64,000 bases of DNA, taken from positions 1,735,355 through 1,799,354 of the forward strand of contig NZ_CP059600.1 in assembly GCF_022369475.1 (NCBI RefSeq). The letters are read 5' to 3'. Below are positions 29,087 through 38,595 of this stretch, piece after piece. Origin of the DNA: Campylobacter sp. RM12651. Lineage in GTDB: Bacteria > Campylobacterota > Campylobacteria > Campylobacterales > Campylobacteraceae. A program made the translations under genes and the position numbers. The number at the start of each line of letters is the position of its first letter. The stretch's first letter is position 1. The notes under the pieces are model-generated. The model saw only the letters and a list, made by a program, of their open reading frames with translations. It made no database searches and was not told the origin of the DNA.

Positions 29087-29459
29087 TGTTAAATCCTGCA
29101 ATTAAAATAGCAAATAATTTTATAAGCTCTAAAAATAAACTTAATTTTTTAAATTTTAAATATTCTTTGCTTTTTCTATATTTTTTAAATTTAATAAATT
29201 GAAATATAGAAATTCCTAAAATTAAAATAACAGCAAATAGCATTAAAAATCTAAAATCATTAAAGCCCTTCATAGCTTCAATAATAATGCCTGTAAAAAA
29301 AACACAAACAATTATCGTATAATAAGCAGGCAAAAGCACTCTAATTCTAAAAATATATTTATGAATGTCCTTTAAATATTGTGAAAAAACAAAATATAAA
29401 AGTTCTAAAATTATTAAAATATATACAAAAAACAAATGCACACTTATAAAATCACTCAT
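29070..29459 (-). CDS. Small four-helix membrane protein, paralogue A
   Basis: This is a 129-residue protein with four predicted membrane helices (about 6-25, 45-65, 68-88, 105-128) and a conserved His near the start (SVHLFFVYILIILELLYF). It is clearly homologous to the next gene along its whole length: shared HxFFVY near the N-terminus, SQ..KDI.K.I.RI after helix 1, a GxxIEA motif in helix 2 and the same LLF end. I do not recognise the family. A C. jejuni integral membrane gene lies here too, as I recall. The His plus helices could suggest metal or haem binding, but that is speculation. Confidence 0.65.
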   Translation of the reverse strand: MSDFISVHLFFVYILIILELLYFVFSQYLKDIHKYIFRIRVLLPAYYTIIVCVFFTGIIIEAMKGFNDFRFLMLFAVILILGISIFQFIKFKKYRKSKEYLKFKKLSLFLELIKLFAILIAGFNNVLLF

Positions 29460-29471
29460 TAAAAACTCCGA

Positions 29472-29858
29472 TTAAAATAATAAAGAATTTGTAACACCGG
29501 CAAATATGATTAAAAATATTTTTAAAATCTCAAAAGCAATACTGAATAATTTAAAATTAAATTCTTTTTTCGCCTTTTTCATCTTATTAAATATGATAAA
29601 TTGCCTAATGCTAAGATAAAAAATCAAAATCCAACTTAAAAATAAAAAAATCTTAAAATTAAAAAATGCCTTAGTAGCTTCAATAAACATACCACTTAAT
29701 AACACCAAAACTAAGGCTATAATTTGTATTGGACTAATAATTGAAATTCTTGAAATAAATTTATTAATATCCTTACAACATTGAGAAATAAACAAATAAG
29801 AAAATTCTAAAGCTACCAAGCAATACACAAAAAACATATGAATGCCAATAATACTCAT
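29472..29858 (-). CDS. Small four-helix membrane protein, paralogue B
   Basis: A 128-residue tandem paralogue of the protein at 29070-29459, with the same four-helix layout and landmarks (GIHMFFVYCLVALEFSYLF, SQCCKDINKFISRI, GMFIEATKAF, SLLF end). It adds a CC pair at the helix 1-2 junction. The gap between the two genes is 12 bp, and its start shares one base with the queD stop. The pair probably arose by local duplication; possible heterodimer or copy divergence cannot be judged from sequence. Confidence 0.65.
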   Translation of the reverse strand: MSIIGIHMFFVYCLVALEFSYLFISQCCKDINKFISRISIISPIQIIALVLVLLSGMFIEATKAFFNFKIFLFLSWILIFYLSIRQFIIFNKMKKAKKEFNFKLFSIAFEILKIFLIIFAGVTNSLLF

Positions 29859-30436
29859 TAAACTTCCTTTGGATTTATAAAAATCTCATTATTTTTAATT
29901 TTTTCAAATAAATTTGTATCACTAAAATCTTCTAAAATTGCCTTAGAAAAAGTTATTTCATTTAAATTAATTCTAGGCTCATCATTATAAAAAGCATCAT
30001 CATATTCACATTCAGCCCAGCCTGTTCTAGTCTCATTTAGCCTGATTTTATCTACTCTTACATTCTCATCATTGTGCATTTTTGAATTTTGTAAAATCTT
30101 AGAAATTAATATAAAAAACACTATGCTAAGATTTTCTGCACTGATATTACAAGGTAGCTCAACCCACCTAGCTGAATGCTTTTTAATATCATTTACATAC
30201 TCTAAATCATCGTATTTATAAACACAAGTGCTATGGTCAAACGCATCTATTATTTGCTTAATATTTCCTTTTAAAAGCCCGAAATCATAAACCATTCCCG
30301 CTTTATCAAGAGTATTTGCATATAAAATTAATTCTAATTTATAAGAATGTCCGTGAATGCTAGTTTTACATCTTTTTGAACTACAAAACCTAACTATATG
30401 AGCATTTTCAAACTCAAATAATTTACCTATTCTCAT
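29858..30436 (-). CDS. queD: 6-carboxytetrahydropterin synthase
   Basis: QueD makes 6-carboxytetrahydropterin from dihydroneopterin triphosphate, the first dedicated step of queuosine synthesis. Zinc-binding His residues are in FENAHIVRF and HGHSYKLELIL, with DHSTCVY and GWAECEYDDAF further on. At 192 residues it is longer than the ~120-residue E. coli enzyme, with an insertion around 70-110 and a C-terminal extension, as in epsilonproteobacterial forms. It overlaps queE by 4 bp. Confidence 0.88.
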   Translation of the reverse strand: MRIGKLFEFENAHIVRFCSSKRCKTSIHGHSYKLELILYANTLDKAGMVYDFGLLKGNIKQIIDAFDHSTCVYKYDDLEYVNDIKKHSARWVELPCNISAENLSIVFFILISKILQNSKMHNDENVRVDKIRLNETRTGWAECEYDDAFYNDEPRINLNEITFSKAILEDFSDTNLFEKIKNNEIFINPKEV

Positions 30437-31167
30437 ACACCCTCCAAATCATCATAAATTCTAATATGTATCCTATCTGTATAATTAAAGCCATTTTTAA
30501 TAGCAAATTCTAAAACGCTCTTAGCATTCGCTCTTAATTCATCATTAGTAGCACCCTTTGGCATTAGATAAAAATTAGCGTCTTTATAAGCATTTCTTAA
30601 TTCAAATAATTCTTGATTATCTTCTAAATCCGCTTTATCTAAAACGATTTTAAAAAATGCTTGTTTTGATTGCTTTAAAATTGAATTAATTGCTTCATAA
30701 TTTATTCTTTTTTCCTTTGGCATTTTGCTATTTGCAAGTTTTACTCCCATTGCAAAATAACAATTTTTATAAAAATCGTATTCTTTTAAACAAATACTAG
30801 CATTAGTCTCAAACTGCACTAAATATTCATTTTTTACCAAATATTCTAAAAGCTCTATAAATTTAGGATTTTCTTGATGAATTAAAGGCTCTCCACCAGT
30901 AATTACTATCATAGGTTTATAGCTAAATGAGTTTAATTTATTGATTATATTTTCTATTTTAAATTCTTTATACTCATCACTAAATTCATTAGTATAAACA
31001 GCTCTTAAAGTATCGCAACCAATTAATGTTTTATTATTTTTGCTCTTAACAACTCCAAATCCATAGCAAGAGAAATTGCACCCTGCAAAACGGATAAAAT
31101 AAGCAAGTCTTCCTGCAAATATCCCTTCACCTTGAATACTTAAAAATTCTTCAACTAATTTCATCAT
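30433..31167 (-). CDS. queE: 7-carboxy-7-deazaguanine synthase (radical SAM)
   Basis: QueE converts the QueD product to 7-carboxy-7-deazaguanine. The N-terminal [20 protein letters not shown] and AGCNFSC are diagnostic, and [13 protein letters not shown] is the SAM-binding GGE motif. The cluster motif is unusual: Cys-x3-Cys is followed by about 16 residues ([16 protein letters not shown]) before the next Cys, instead of Cys-x3-Cys-x2-Cys. Insertions here are known in some QueE. It sits between moaA and queD with 4-bp overlaps at both ends. Confidence 0.87.
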   Translation of the reverse strand: MMKLVEEFLSIQGEGIFAGRLAYFIRFAGCNFSCYGFGVVKSKNNKTLIGCDTLRAVYTNEFSDEYKEFKIENIINKLNSFSYKPMIVITGGEPLIHQENPKFIELLEYLVKNEYLVQFETNASICLKEYDFYKNCYFAMGVKLANSKMPKEKRINYEAINSILKQSKQAFFKIVLDKADLEDNQELFELRNAYKDANFYLMPKGATNDELRANAKSVLEFAIKNGFNYTDRIHIRIYDDLEGV

Positions 31168-32132
31168 CCACCCGTTTGTGAAAATGACCTAGCAGAGCTT
31201 TTATTATCTTCTTCGCTCCATTTATTTTTCTCAGGTTTGTTTTCTAAAACCGTATTTAAAATCTCTAAAGCCTTATTAATATCTTTATTTCTTAAAGCCT
31301 TTTTAATACTCATAGCTTCATCAAAATAAAGGCAAGGTATCAAAAATCCTTCCGCACTAAGTCTTAAACGATTGCAGCTATCACAAAAATCGTGCTTGTG
31401 TGGATTAATCACACCAAACACATAATCTAACTCATCAATTTTATATAAACTAGCAGGAGAATTTGGCTCTTTCTCAAGTGCATTTATGCTAAATCTTTGC
31501 TTGATTTTATCTAGTATTTCAGCTTCTCTTAATCCACATAATTGCCCATAAGCGTGTTCGTTTTCCATAAATTCAATAAATCTTATTTGAATATTTTTTT
31601 CTTTGCAAAACATAATCAAATCAATTAATTCATCTTCATTAATACCCTTTAAAGGAACGCAATTAATCTTTACTTTTAACCCTACTTTTAAGGCTTCTTC
31701 TATACCTTCTAAAACTTCTTTTAAAATATCTTTTTGAGAGATTAATTTTGCTCTTTGTGGCACTAAAGTATCAAGAGATACATTTATTCTTACAAGTCCT
31801 GCTGCTTTTAATTTTGCCGCTTGTTCTTTTAATAAAAATCCATTAGTTGTAAGTGCTAAATCCAAATCGCTCTTATAATCAATTAGCATTTTTATGAATT
31901 TATCTAAATCAGCTCTTACAAGTGGTTCTCCACCAGTTAAACGGATTTTATCTACACCCTTATCCATACATAATTTTGCAAATAAAAATAATTCTTCATA
32001 GCTTAATAAATTTTCTTTAGGAACCCAATTAAAAGGAACTTTTGGCATACAATAAAGACAACGGAAATTACATCTTTGAGTAAGTGAAATTCTTAAATAA
32101 TTTATCCTTCTTCCATACGAATCAATTAACAT
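31164..32132 (-). CDS. moaA: GTP 3',8-cyclase
   Basis: MoaA performs the first step of molybdenum cofactor synthesis, converting GTP to 3',8-cyclo-GTP by radical SAM chemistry. The N-terminal cluster motif is [20 protein letters not shown] is the GGE region, and the second cluster is [15 protein letters not shown] with a distal Cys (IPCLYF). The chain ends in SQTGG, preserving the C-terminal Gly-Gly needed for activity. Length 322 is normal. The cofactor would serve the formate dehydrogenase at 58.8-61.7 kb. Confidence 0.95.
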   Translation of the reverse strand: MLIDSYGRRINYLRISLTQRCNFRCLYCMPKVPFNWVPKENLLSYEELFLFAKLCMDKGVDKIRLTGGEPLVRADLDKFIKMLIDYKSDLDLALTTNGFLLKEQAAKLKAAGLVRINVSLDTLVPQRAKLISQKDILKEVLEGIEEALKVGLKVKINCVPLKGINEDELIDLIMFCKEKNIQIRFIEFMENEHAYGQLCGLREAEILDKIKQRFSINALEKEPNSPASLYKIDELDYVFGVINPHKHDFCDSCNRLRLSAEGFLIPCLYFDEAMSIKKALRNKDINKALEILNTVLENKPEKNKWSEEDNKSSARSFSQTGG

Positions 32133-32141
32133 TTTTAGTCC

Positions 32142-32654
32142 TTATAAGCTTTTTAAAATAATATTAATTGCTTGTGGGCTTTTGTTTAGAAGTAATGCTA
32201 TTTCTTCTACGCTTTTACCATCTCCAAAAAGTTTTAAAATCTGCATTCTTTCAGCGTCTTCATTAGGACTTAGCCTAGTGATTGGCTCGTTTGCAAGTTC
32301 TAAATTTGCAATTCTACTATCTTGGTTTTTTGTAACTTCTTGAATACTTTCTTGAATAATACCTAAATCACTATTTAGCTCATTAATTCTTTCATCAATA
32401 ATTGAATGTATTAAAAACTCACAATTTTGCATAATATTATCATTAAAATCATTTTGTTTAGCGTTATTTATCTCTGCTAGTTTTAATTTTTCTACATCTT
32501 TTTCAAGTCTATGAATAGATTTATAATTCTCATCAATAGCCTTTAAAACCCCATCTAATTTATCATTTAAATCTCTAAAACTAAGTCTTACATAAACAAA
32601 TAATAAAACTATAAAAATTATAAATACAATATAAATTAATAAATCAATCCCCAT
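32142..32654 (-). CDS. Bitopic coiled-coil protein with C-terminal helix-turn-helix-like end
   Basis: The 170-residue protein has one N-terminal membrane helix (about 3-23, LLIYIVFIIFIVLLFVYVR), then a long charged coiled-coil (about 25-125). A C-terminal segment (140-170) reads MQILKLFGDGKSVEEIALLL, followed by a recognition-helix-like SPQAINIILKSL. A protein with this layout occurs next to moaA in C. jejuni, as I recall. The function is unknown. It overlaps the next upstream gene by 11 bp. Confidence 0.65.
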   Translation of the reverse strand: MGIDLLIYIVFIIFIVLLFVYVRLSFRDLNDKLDGVLKAIDENYKSIHRLEKDVEKLKLAEINNAKQNDFNDNIMQNCEFLIHSIIDERINELNSDLGIIQESIQEVTKNQDSRIANLELANEPITRLSPNEDAERMQILKLFGDGKSVEEIALLLNKSPQAINIILKSL

Positions 32655-33132
32655 TTTTTTCCTTTTTAATATTAATTAAATTCCTTTGAATATCAGCTAC
32701 AAATAAATTAAGCCCTTCTGTATCATATCTTTTAATTTGAGTGATTTTAAAAGTATGCTCATCAATTGCACTAACAAAACAAGATATAGTTCTATCAACT
32801 AAAACAAGCCTTGCGTAATATGTTTGATTAGGTTTTAAACTATCTTCAACACGAATATATTCATAATTTATTGAATTTGAATAAGTGCTATTATCTAATT
32901 TTATAAATTCATCTTTTTTAAGATTTTTAATTTCTAATAAATCTTTTTTAATATCACAAAGCATTTCAAAAAACAATTTATCTTCAGGATACATATCCAT
33001 TTTACTAGCTCTGTGCCTATAATCTTGTAAAGATTTATGATAATTAATAGCATTATATTCTTGTAAAAATCTATCTTCTAATTCTTCACATTCTTGATAA
33101 TCAATCCTAAATCTTGCTTCATACATAATCAT
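32644..33132 (-). CDS. Conserved hypothetical cytoplasmic protein
   Basis: The 162-residue soluble protein begins MIMYEARFRIDYQECEELED and is rich in charged residues. It has an alpha-helical N-terminal half and a likely beta C-terminal half (YYARLVLVDRTISCFVSAID). This resembles the layout of PilZ-type domains, but the RxxxR motif is absent, so I assign no function. Its ATG overlaps the ubiA stop (TAATG), and it overlaps the next gene by 11 bp. It sits in a C. jejuni-like operon order. Confidence 0.6.
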   Translation of the reverse strand: MIMYEARFRIDYQECEELEDRFLQEYNAINYHKSLQDYRHRASKMDMYPEDKLFFEMLCDIKKDLLEIKNLKKDEFIKLDNSTYSNSINYEYIRVEDSLKPNQTYYARLVLVDRTISCFVSAIDEHTFKITQIKRYDTEGLNLFVADIQRNLINIKKEKNGD

Positions 33133-33995
33133 TAGCCAACCTTTAAATCTATTATAAAAAATATCAAAAACACTATGCTAACAATAGCGTTTATATCAAA
33201 AAAAGCTCTTTCTATTTTTTCTGTATTTTTTCTCACTATAAAATGCTCTATTATTAATAAAATTCCTACGATTATCAATCCTAAAAATCCATAAAATCTA
33301 GCATTTACACTAACTAAAAAAACAAACCAAAACAAAAATGCAATCAAATGAAAAATCGCAGCTATAAATAAAGTAGCCGTTTTACCAAAACAAGATGGTA
33401 TAGAAAATAAATTATTTGCTTTATCAAATTCTAAATCTTGCAAAGCATACAAGCAATCAAACCCAGCAGTCCAAAAACAAACCGCAAAACATAAAGCAAT
33501 AGAATAAGCACTAATAGAATTTGTAAGCACAATTTCACCTGCTACACAAGCAAATCCTAAAGATAAGCCTAAAATAATATGAGCTAAATAAGAAAATCTC
33601 TTAAATAAAGAATAAGAACCAAGTAAAGCTAAGGCAAAAAAGCTAAGATAAAAGCAAGTAGTATTTATAAAATACGCTAAAAGCACGAAAATTACAGCAT
33701 TTGCGATTATAAATAAAAGCAAATTCCCACGCCCTACTCTACCATCTACACTAGGACGATTTTTTGTCCTTTCGTTTAATATATCAATATCAGCATCAAG
33801 TAATCTATTAAGTGCCATTGCGTAATTTCTAGCACAAACAGCACAAAAAATAGCTAAGATAAAATTAAGCCAAATTGATGATAGGCTTAATTCATATAAT
33901 TTTATAGCAGCAAGCATTGAAATAATTAAGAAAGGTAAAGCAAAAATACTATGCTTAAATACGATTAATTCTAAAATGTTTTTTAATTTATTCAT
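33132..33995 (-). CDS. mqnP: UbiA-family prenyltransferase, probable menaquinone (futalosine) pathway enzyme
   Basis: This is a membrane prenyltransferase of 287 residues with about eight helices. It has both Asp-rich motifs, NRLLDADIDILNERTKNRP and YALQDLEFDKANNLFS. Campylobacter makes menaquinone by the futalosine route and has no ubiquinone, so the family member here is likely MqnP, which prenylates the naphthoate precursor, rather than UbiA proper. It is first in the leftward ubiA-to-hom run and is divergent from miaA. Confidence 0.82.
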   Translation of the reverse strand: MNKLKNILELIVFKHSIFALPFLIISMLAAIKLYELSLSSIWLNFILAIFCAVCARNYAMALNRLLDADIDILNERTKNRPSVDGRVGRGNLLLFIIANAVIFVLLAYFINTTCFYLSFFALALLGSYSLFKRFSYLAHIILGLSLGFACVAGEIVLTNSISAYSIALCFAVCFWTAGFDCLYALQDLEFDKANNLFSIPSCFGKTATLFIAAIFHLIAFLFWFVFLVSVNARFYGFLGLIIVGILLIIEHFIVRKNTEKIERAFFDINAIVSIVFLIFFIIDLKVG

Positions 33996-34019
33996 AACTC
34001 TTCCGTTTTTAATCTAGTT

Positions 34020-34025
34020 TATAAT
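34020..34025 (+). promoter_or_regulatory. Probable -10 box for miaA
   Basis: TATAAT 27 bp before the miaA ATG, in the 56-bp divergent gap with the prenyltransferase gene. Confidence 0.5.
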
Positions 34026-34051
34026 ATTTTAATTAAGATTTAAGGATAAAG

Positions 34052-34921
34052 ATGAAAAAAATTGCTCTCATAGGAACAACTGCAAGTGGCAAAACAAACT
34101 TAGCTCATAAACTTGCTAAAGCTTCAAATTCTATAATTTTAAGCCTTGATAGTTTATGTCTTTATAAAGAATTAAATATTATAAATGCCAAGCCAGATAA
34201 TCAAATGCTAGAAGAGATTAAATACTTTGGAATAAATCTAATTAGCGTAAATGAAAATTATAATGTAGGGCTTTATTTTGATGAATACAAAAAGGCTTTA
34301 GAATTTGCAAAAAATAATGAAAAAAATCTAATTATAACAGGTGGAAGTGGATTTTATCTAAAAGCAATGCTTGATGGATTAAGCCCTAAAATTAATGATA
34401 TTAATCATAATTTAAGCCTTGATGAAATCTATAATCTAATGCTAAAAATTGATAAAAACTCAAACATATCAGCAAATGATACTTATAGGCTAAATAAATG
34501 GTATAGCATTTATAAAAGCACAAATGAAATTCCTAGCCTTTGGCTAAAAGCAAATACTCAAGAAGCACTTATTAAAGAGCTTAAAATATACGATATTTTA
34601 TGGGATAAAGATATTTTAAACGAAAGAATTAGGCTAAGGACCAAACAAATGCTTAGCTTAAATGCTTATGATGAAGTTATAAATTTATATAAGATTTATG
34701 GCGATACAAAAGCATTAAACTCTATTGGAGCTAAAGAAATAATTGATTGTTTTAATCAAAAAATATCTAAAGATGAATTAGAAGATTTAATCACAATTCA
34801 TACAAGACAACTAGCAAAAAGACAAAGAACTTTTAATAAAAAATTTAATGCAAAAGTTTTTAATATAAAAAGCGAAGAAGATTTGCAAAACGCATATGAA
34901 AGTATTTTAAGCTCACTTTAA
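34052..34921 (+). CDS. miaA: tRNA dimethylallyltransferase
   Basis: MiaA adds a dimethylallyl group to A37 of tRNAs reading codons that begin with U. The P-loop is GTTASGKTNLAH (about 8-19), with substrate motifs LSLDSLCLYKELNI and TGGSGFYLKAML. The C-terminal region has THTRQLAKRQRTFN-type residues (TIHTRQLAKRQRTF). Length 289 fits. AAGGA lies before the ATG. It is alone in its transcription unit and converges on dnaJ. Confidence 0.93.
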   Translation: MKKIALIGTTASGKTNLAHKLAKASNSIILSLDSLCLYKELNIINAKPDNQMLEEIKYFGINLISVNENYNVGLYFDEYKKALEFAKNNEKNLIITGGSGFYLKAMLDGLSPKINDINHNLSLDEIYNLMLKIDKNSNISANDTYRLNKWYSIYKSTNEIPSLWLKANTQEALIKELKIYDILWDKDILNERIRLRTKQMLSLNAYDEVINLYKIYGDTKALNSIGAKEIIDCFNQKISKDELEDLITIHTRQLAKRQRTFNKKFNAKVFNIKSEEDLQNAYESILSSL

Positions 34922-34930
34922 TAAAAATAT

Positions 34931-34967
34931 TTTTAATCCAAATTCTAAAAAAGAATTTGAATTAAAA
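34931..34967. terminator. Bidirectional terminator between miaA and dnaJ
   Basis: A 16-bp inverted repeat with one mismatch (TTTTAATCCAAATTCT / AGAATTTGAATTAAAA) and an AAAAA loop in the 52-bp convergent gap. The A/T-rich flanks suit termination on both strands. Confidence 0.7.
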
Positions 34968-34973
34968 TAAAAA

Positions 34974-36065
34974 TTATTTAAACCAAGATTTAATAGTATC
35001 AAATATCCCGTGTTGTTGCTCTTTAGCATCATTTTTGATACCAAAACTCTCATTTAATTTTTCTAATAATTCTTTTTGTTCTGCATTTATATGTTTTGGA
35101 TACATAATACTAAGTTGGACAAATTGATCCCCTGTTCTTCTTGTATGATGGTTTTTAACACCTTCGCCACTAATTTTTACAAGTTGTTTATCGCTTAAGC
35201 CAAATGGAATTTGAATACTAGCTTCTCCTCTAATAGTAGGCACAATGATGGTAGAACCTAATGCTGCTTGGGTAAATAAGATTGGAACATCTATATAAAT
35301 ATCATCACCTTTTCTAACAAACCTATCATCTCTTGCTACACGAAGTTTTATATACAAATCAGAACGCTCATTAGAGTTAATCTCATTTCCTTTATTAGAG
35401 CATTTTAAAGTTACTCCGTTATCAACTCCTTCAGGAATAGTTACTTCTAATTCTTCTTTTTTATTTTCTTTTCCACTACCTTGACAAGATGAACATTTAT
35501 CTTTTACTACTTTACCTTTACCGCCACACACATCACAAGTGCTAACCATTTGGAAAAAGCCTTTTCTAATAGCTATTTTGCCCTTGCCATTACATCTTGA
35601 GCAAGTAGTTGTAGTTTTACTTGCCGAGCCTGTTCCATCACACTTAATACAATTTGCTTTATAAGAATAATTAACTTTCTTTTTACAACCAAAAATAGCT
35701 TCTTTAAAACCTAATTCAAGAGTAATAAATAAATCTTCATCAATTTCTTCATCATCACTATCGCCAAAGCCACCAAAAATATCACTAAAAATATCACTAA
35801 AATTTGAAAATCCTTCAAATCCAAAGCCACCAGCACCTGAACCACCATTAAGACCAGCTTCGCCGTATCTATCATATCTAGCTCTTTTAGTGTCATCACT
35901 TAAGGTTTCATAAGCTACATTGATTTCTTTAAACTTTTCTTCAGCATCTTTATCGCCTTGATTTCTATCAGGATGATATTTCAATGCCAATTTTCTATAA
36001 GCTTTTTTAATTTCTTCAGAACTAGCATTTTTACTAACTCCTAGAATTTCATAAAAGTCACGCAT
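34974..36065 (-). CDS. dnaJ: Chaperone DnaJ (Hsp40)
   Basis: DnaJ is the co-chaperone that delivers substrates to DnaK and stimulates its ATPase. I start at [10 protein letters not shown] (36065), preceded by AAAAGGAAAAAG; an upstream ATG at 36089 adds eight non-family residues. The J domain has [10 protein letters not shown], and the Gly/Phe region includes [11 protein letters not shown]. Four CxxCxGxG zinc repeats follow ([32 protein letters not shown]). About 363 residues. It is divergent from racR, an arrangement recalled from C. jejuni. Confidence 0.95.
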   Translation of the reverse strand: MRDFYEILGVSKNASSEEIKKAYRKLALKYHPDRNQGDKDAEEKFKEINVAYETLSDDTKRARYDRYGEAGLNGGSGAGGFGFEGFSNFSDIFSDIFGGFGDSDDEEIDEDLFITLELGFKEAIFGCKKKVNYSYKANCIKCDGTGSASKTTTTCSRCNGKGKIAIRKGFFQMVSTCDVCGGKGKVVKDKCSSCQGSGKENKKEELEVTIPEGVDNGVTLKCSNKGNEINSNERSDLYIKLRVARDDRFVRKGDDIYIDVPILFTQAALGSTIIVPTIRGEASIQIPFGLSDKQLVKISGEGVKNHHTRRTGDQFVQLSIMYPKHINAEQKELLEKLNESFGIKNDAKEQQHGIFDTIKSWFK

Positions 36066-36107
36066 CTTTTTCCTTTTGCAATTTATCATTTATAAATTAA
36101 TTATTGT

Positions 36108-36113
36108 TAGAAT
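36108..36113 (+). promoter_or_regulatory. Probable -10 box for racRS
   Basis: TAGAAT, preceded by TTGT, 30 bp before the racR ATG in the dnaJ/racR divergent gap. One mismatch to TATAAT. Confidence 0.4.
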
Positions 36114-36143
36114 GGAAAGACTTTAATAAATAAAGGTGAAAAA

Positions 36144-36815
36144 ATGATTAATGTAATTATGATTGAAGACGAAGTGGAATTCGCTGAGTTGATTACAGAG
36201 TTTTTAGCAAGGTTTAACATAAAAGTTACAAATTACAGCACTCCTGCTGAAGGTTTAACTGCTAACTTTAGTAATTATGATTGTCTAATTTTAGACTTAA
36301 CTCTACCTGGAATGGATGGATTAGAAGTATGCAAGGAAATTCGCAAGAAGTATGATATTCCTATTATCATTTCAAGTGCTAGAGGGGATACAAGTGATAA
36401 GGTTTTAGGACTTGGATTAGGGGCTGATGATTATTTACCAAAACCTTATGAGCCAACTGAATTGCAAGCAAGGGTATCATCACTTGTTAGAAGATACAAA
36501 AAAAGCTTACTACCACCTGAAGAAGAAGTAAGCACATTATTCAAAGTTGAGCATGAAAAACATGAAATTTACTATGATAAAAAACCACTAAGCTTAACAC
36601 CGGCTGAATATGATATATTAAGTTATCTAGTGAAAAGACATAGCTATTCAGTATCAAGAGATGAGCTAGCTAATAGCTGTAGGTCATTAAGAGAAAAAGA
36701 TAGCAAAAGCTTAGATGTAATTATAGGAAGATTAAGAAGTAAGATAGGCGATAGTTCAAAAGACCCTAAACATATATTCTCTGTTCGTGGTATTGGTTAT
36801 AAGCTTCTTGGCTAA
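36144..36815 (+). CDS. racR: OmpR-family response regulator RacR
   Basis: This is a DNA-binding regulator phosphorylated by the adjacent kinase. The receiver domain has acidic pair EDE near the start, the phospho-acceptor Asp in CLILDLTLPGMDG (about Asp52) and Lys in YLPKPYEP. The winged helix (about 130-223) ends VRGIGYKLLG. Length 223 is exact for the family. Position beside dnaJ and recR matches C. jejuni RacR, which is known for temperature-dependent growth and colonisation control. Its stop shares a base with the racS start. Confidence 0.92.
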   Translation: MINVIMIEDEVEFAELITEFLARFNIKVTNYSTPAEGLTANFSNYDCLILDLTLPGMDGLEVCKEIRKKYDIPIIISSARGDTSDKVLGLGLGADDYLPKPYEPTELQARVSSLVRRYKKSLLPPEEEVSTLFKVEHEKHEIYYDKKPLSLTPAEYDILSYLVKRHSYSVSRDELANSCRSLREKDSKSLDVIIGRLRSKIGDSSKDPKHIFSVRGIGYKLLG

Positions 36816-38035
36816 TGCTGTTACACTCTATTCTTAGTAAGCTAATAGCAGTTTTTGCTATTAGCATTATACTTACTATTACAGCTATTATACAAATAAC
36901 TCAATACTCCAATAAGGCTTTAAGAGCTGAAAGTATAAGTAGGCTTTATTTTGCAATATTAGCTATTAATAAATTGTATGCTAGTGGTGCTGGTGTAGAA
37001 ATTGATAAATACTTACAAGATATTGATTTTCAAGAAATCACAGACAAGCGTTTTATGCGTGAGCTTTGCACAAGCAATGATAAGCCAATAGACCATAAAA
37101 CTAATTTTGGACTAATTCAAGGAATTGTTTATAAAGACAAATATTATTTAAAACTCATAAATCAAAAAAATAATTCATTAAAAGTTTATGAAAACACCCA
37201 CAATAATAATATAAATGATGGTTTAATTAAATTATTAATATCATTAATTATTATGATGTTTTTCGCTTCTTTAATATATTGTTATAATTTAATTCAACCA
37301 TTAAAAGGTCTTACAAGACATATTAGAGATTTATCAAACGGAAAAAATAGCAATTTTTCTTATTATAAAAATGATGAAATAGGATTATTAACTAAAGAAT
37401 TTAATAAAGCTACTAAAAAAAATAATGAATTGGTATTGGCAAGAAGATTTTTTTTAAGAGCAATTATGCACGAGTTAAAAACACCTATTGCTAAAGGAAT
37501 GTTTGCAGCAACTATGCCAGAAAGCGAAAAAAATAAAAAAATCTTAATAAGTGTATTTAAAGGTATGAATGCTTTAGTAAATGAATTTAAGCAAGTAGAA
37601 GAAATATTATCTAAAAACCATGAAGTAGTCTTAAAAGAATATTCGTATTCATATTTATTAGAGCAATCAATCAGTGCTTTATATTTAGATAATTTACAAA
37701 TTATTGATGTAAAAATGAACGAAGATAGAACAATAATAGTAGATGGAGCTTTGTTTATAATATTAATTAAAAATCTATTAGATAATGCTATTAAATACTC
37801 AAGCAACCATAAGTGTATAATTGAATTTCAAAAAGACTATATTAATGTAAAAAACATAGGAGAAGAAAAAGACTTTAATACAGAAGAGTATTTTAAACCA
37901 TTTGCAAGGGGTAATGCAGAGCAAAGTGGATTTGGATTAGGACTTTATTTAATAAAATATATTTGTGATACTCAAGGATTTGAGCTTAAATATTTTTACG
38001 ATGATGGCTATCATAACTTTAGGATTATATTGTGA
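36815..38035 (+). CDS. racS: Sensor histidine kinase RacS
   Basis: This inner membrane kinase is the partner of RacR. It is 406 residues with membrane helices at about 10-29 and 137-158 flanking a ~105-residue periplasmic sensor. HAMP comes next (PLKGLTRHIRDLSNG), then the H-box IMHELKTPIAKGM with the phosphorylated His. The N-box is LLDNAIKYSSNH and the G-box GFGLGLYLIKY. It is coupled to racR (1-bp overlap) and recR (4-bp overlap). Confidence 0.92.
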   Translation: MLLHSILSKLIAVFAISIILTITAIIQITQYSNKALRAESISRLYFAILAINKLYASGAGVEIDKYLQDIDFQEITDKRFMRELCTSNDKPIDHKTNFGLIQGIVYKDKYYLKLINQKNNSLKVYENTHNNNINDGLIKLLISLIIMMFFASLIYCYNLIQPLKGLTRHIRDLSNGKNSNFSYYKNDEIGLLTKEFNKATKKNNELVLARRFFLRAIMHELKTPIAKGMFAATMPESEKNKKILISVFKGMNALVNEFKQVEEILSKNHEVVLKEYSYSYLLEQSISALYLDNLQIIDVKMNEDRTIIVDGALFIILIKNLLDNAIKYSSNHKCIIEFQKDYINVKNIGEEKDFNTEEYFKPFARGNAEQSGFGLGLYLIKYICDTQGFELKYFYDDGYHNFRIIL

Positions 38036-38595
38036 TACATTTTGATAATTTATGCAAAAGCATAGGAAAAATTCAAGGAATTGGCAAAAAAACTTCTTTA
38101 AAAATGGCTTATTATTTGTGTTATGAAAATAAAAATTTATTAGAAGAACTAATGAATTCTTTAGAGAATGCTAAAAAAAATATAAAAGAATGTTCTATTT
38201 GTGGTTGCTTAAGTGAAAATGAACTTTGTGATTATTGCATAAATGATGAATTAGATAATACAATTTGCTTAGTAGAAAGCCCAAAAGATGTATTTTTTAT
38301 AGATGAATGTAAAGTATATGAAGGTAGATATTTTATACTTTCAAAAACCAATGAATACTATTTAAAAAAATTAGAAAAAATGATTTGCAAATACAATACA
38401 ATAGAACTAGTTTTAGCCTACACACCAAGCGTTAGCACGGATACGGTGTGCTTTTATTTAGAAGATTATTTTAAACACTACAATGTAAAAGTAAGCAAAA
38501 TCGCTCAAGGCGTTCCAAATGGTATTAAAATTCAAGATATTGATATTCACTCTTTAAGTAGTGCAATTTTAAATAGGGTAAGTATTGATGGGTAA
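38032..38595 (+). CDS. recR: Recombination mediator RecR
   Basis: RecR, with RecO, helps load RecA on single-stranded gaps. The N-terminal HhH is IGKIQGIGKKTSLKMAYYL, the zinc finger is CSICGCLSENELCDYC (about 57-72), and the Toprim domain follows (ICLVESPKDVF). At 187 residues it is a little short of the usual ~198 because of a compact C-terminus. The ATG-TGA overlap with racS couples them. Confidence 0.92.
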   Translation: MIHFDNLCKSIGKIQGIGKKTSLKMAYYLCYENKNLLEELMNSLENAKKNIKECSICGCLSENELCDYCINDELDNTICLVESPKDVFFIDECKVYEGRYFILSKTNEYYLKKLEKMICKYNTIELVLAYTPSVSTDTVCFYLEDYFKHYNVKVSKIAQGVPNGIKIQDIDIHSLSSAILNRVSIDG

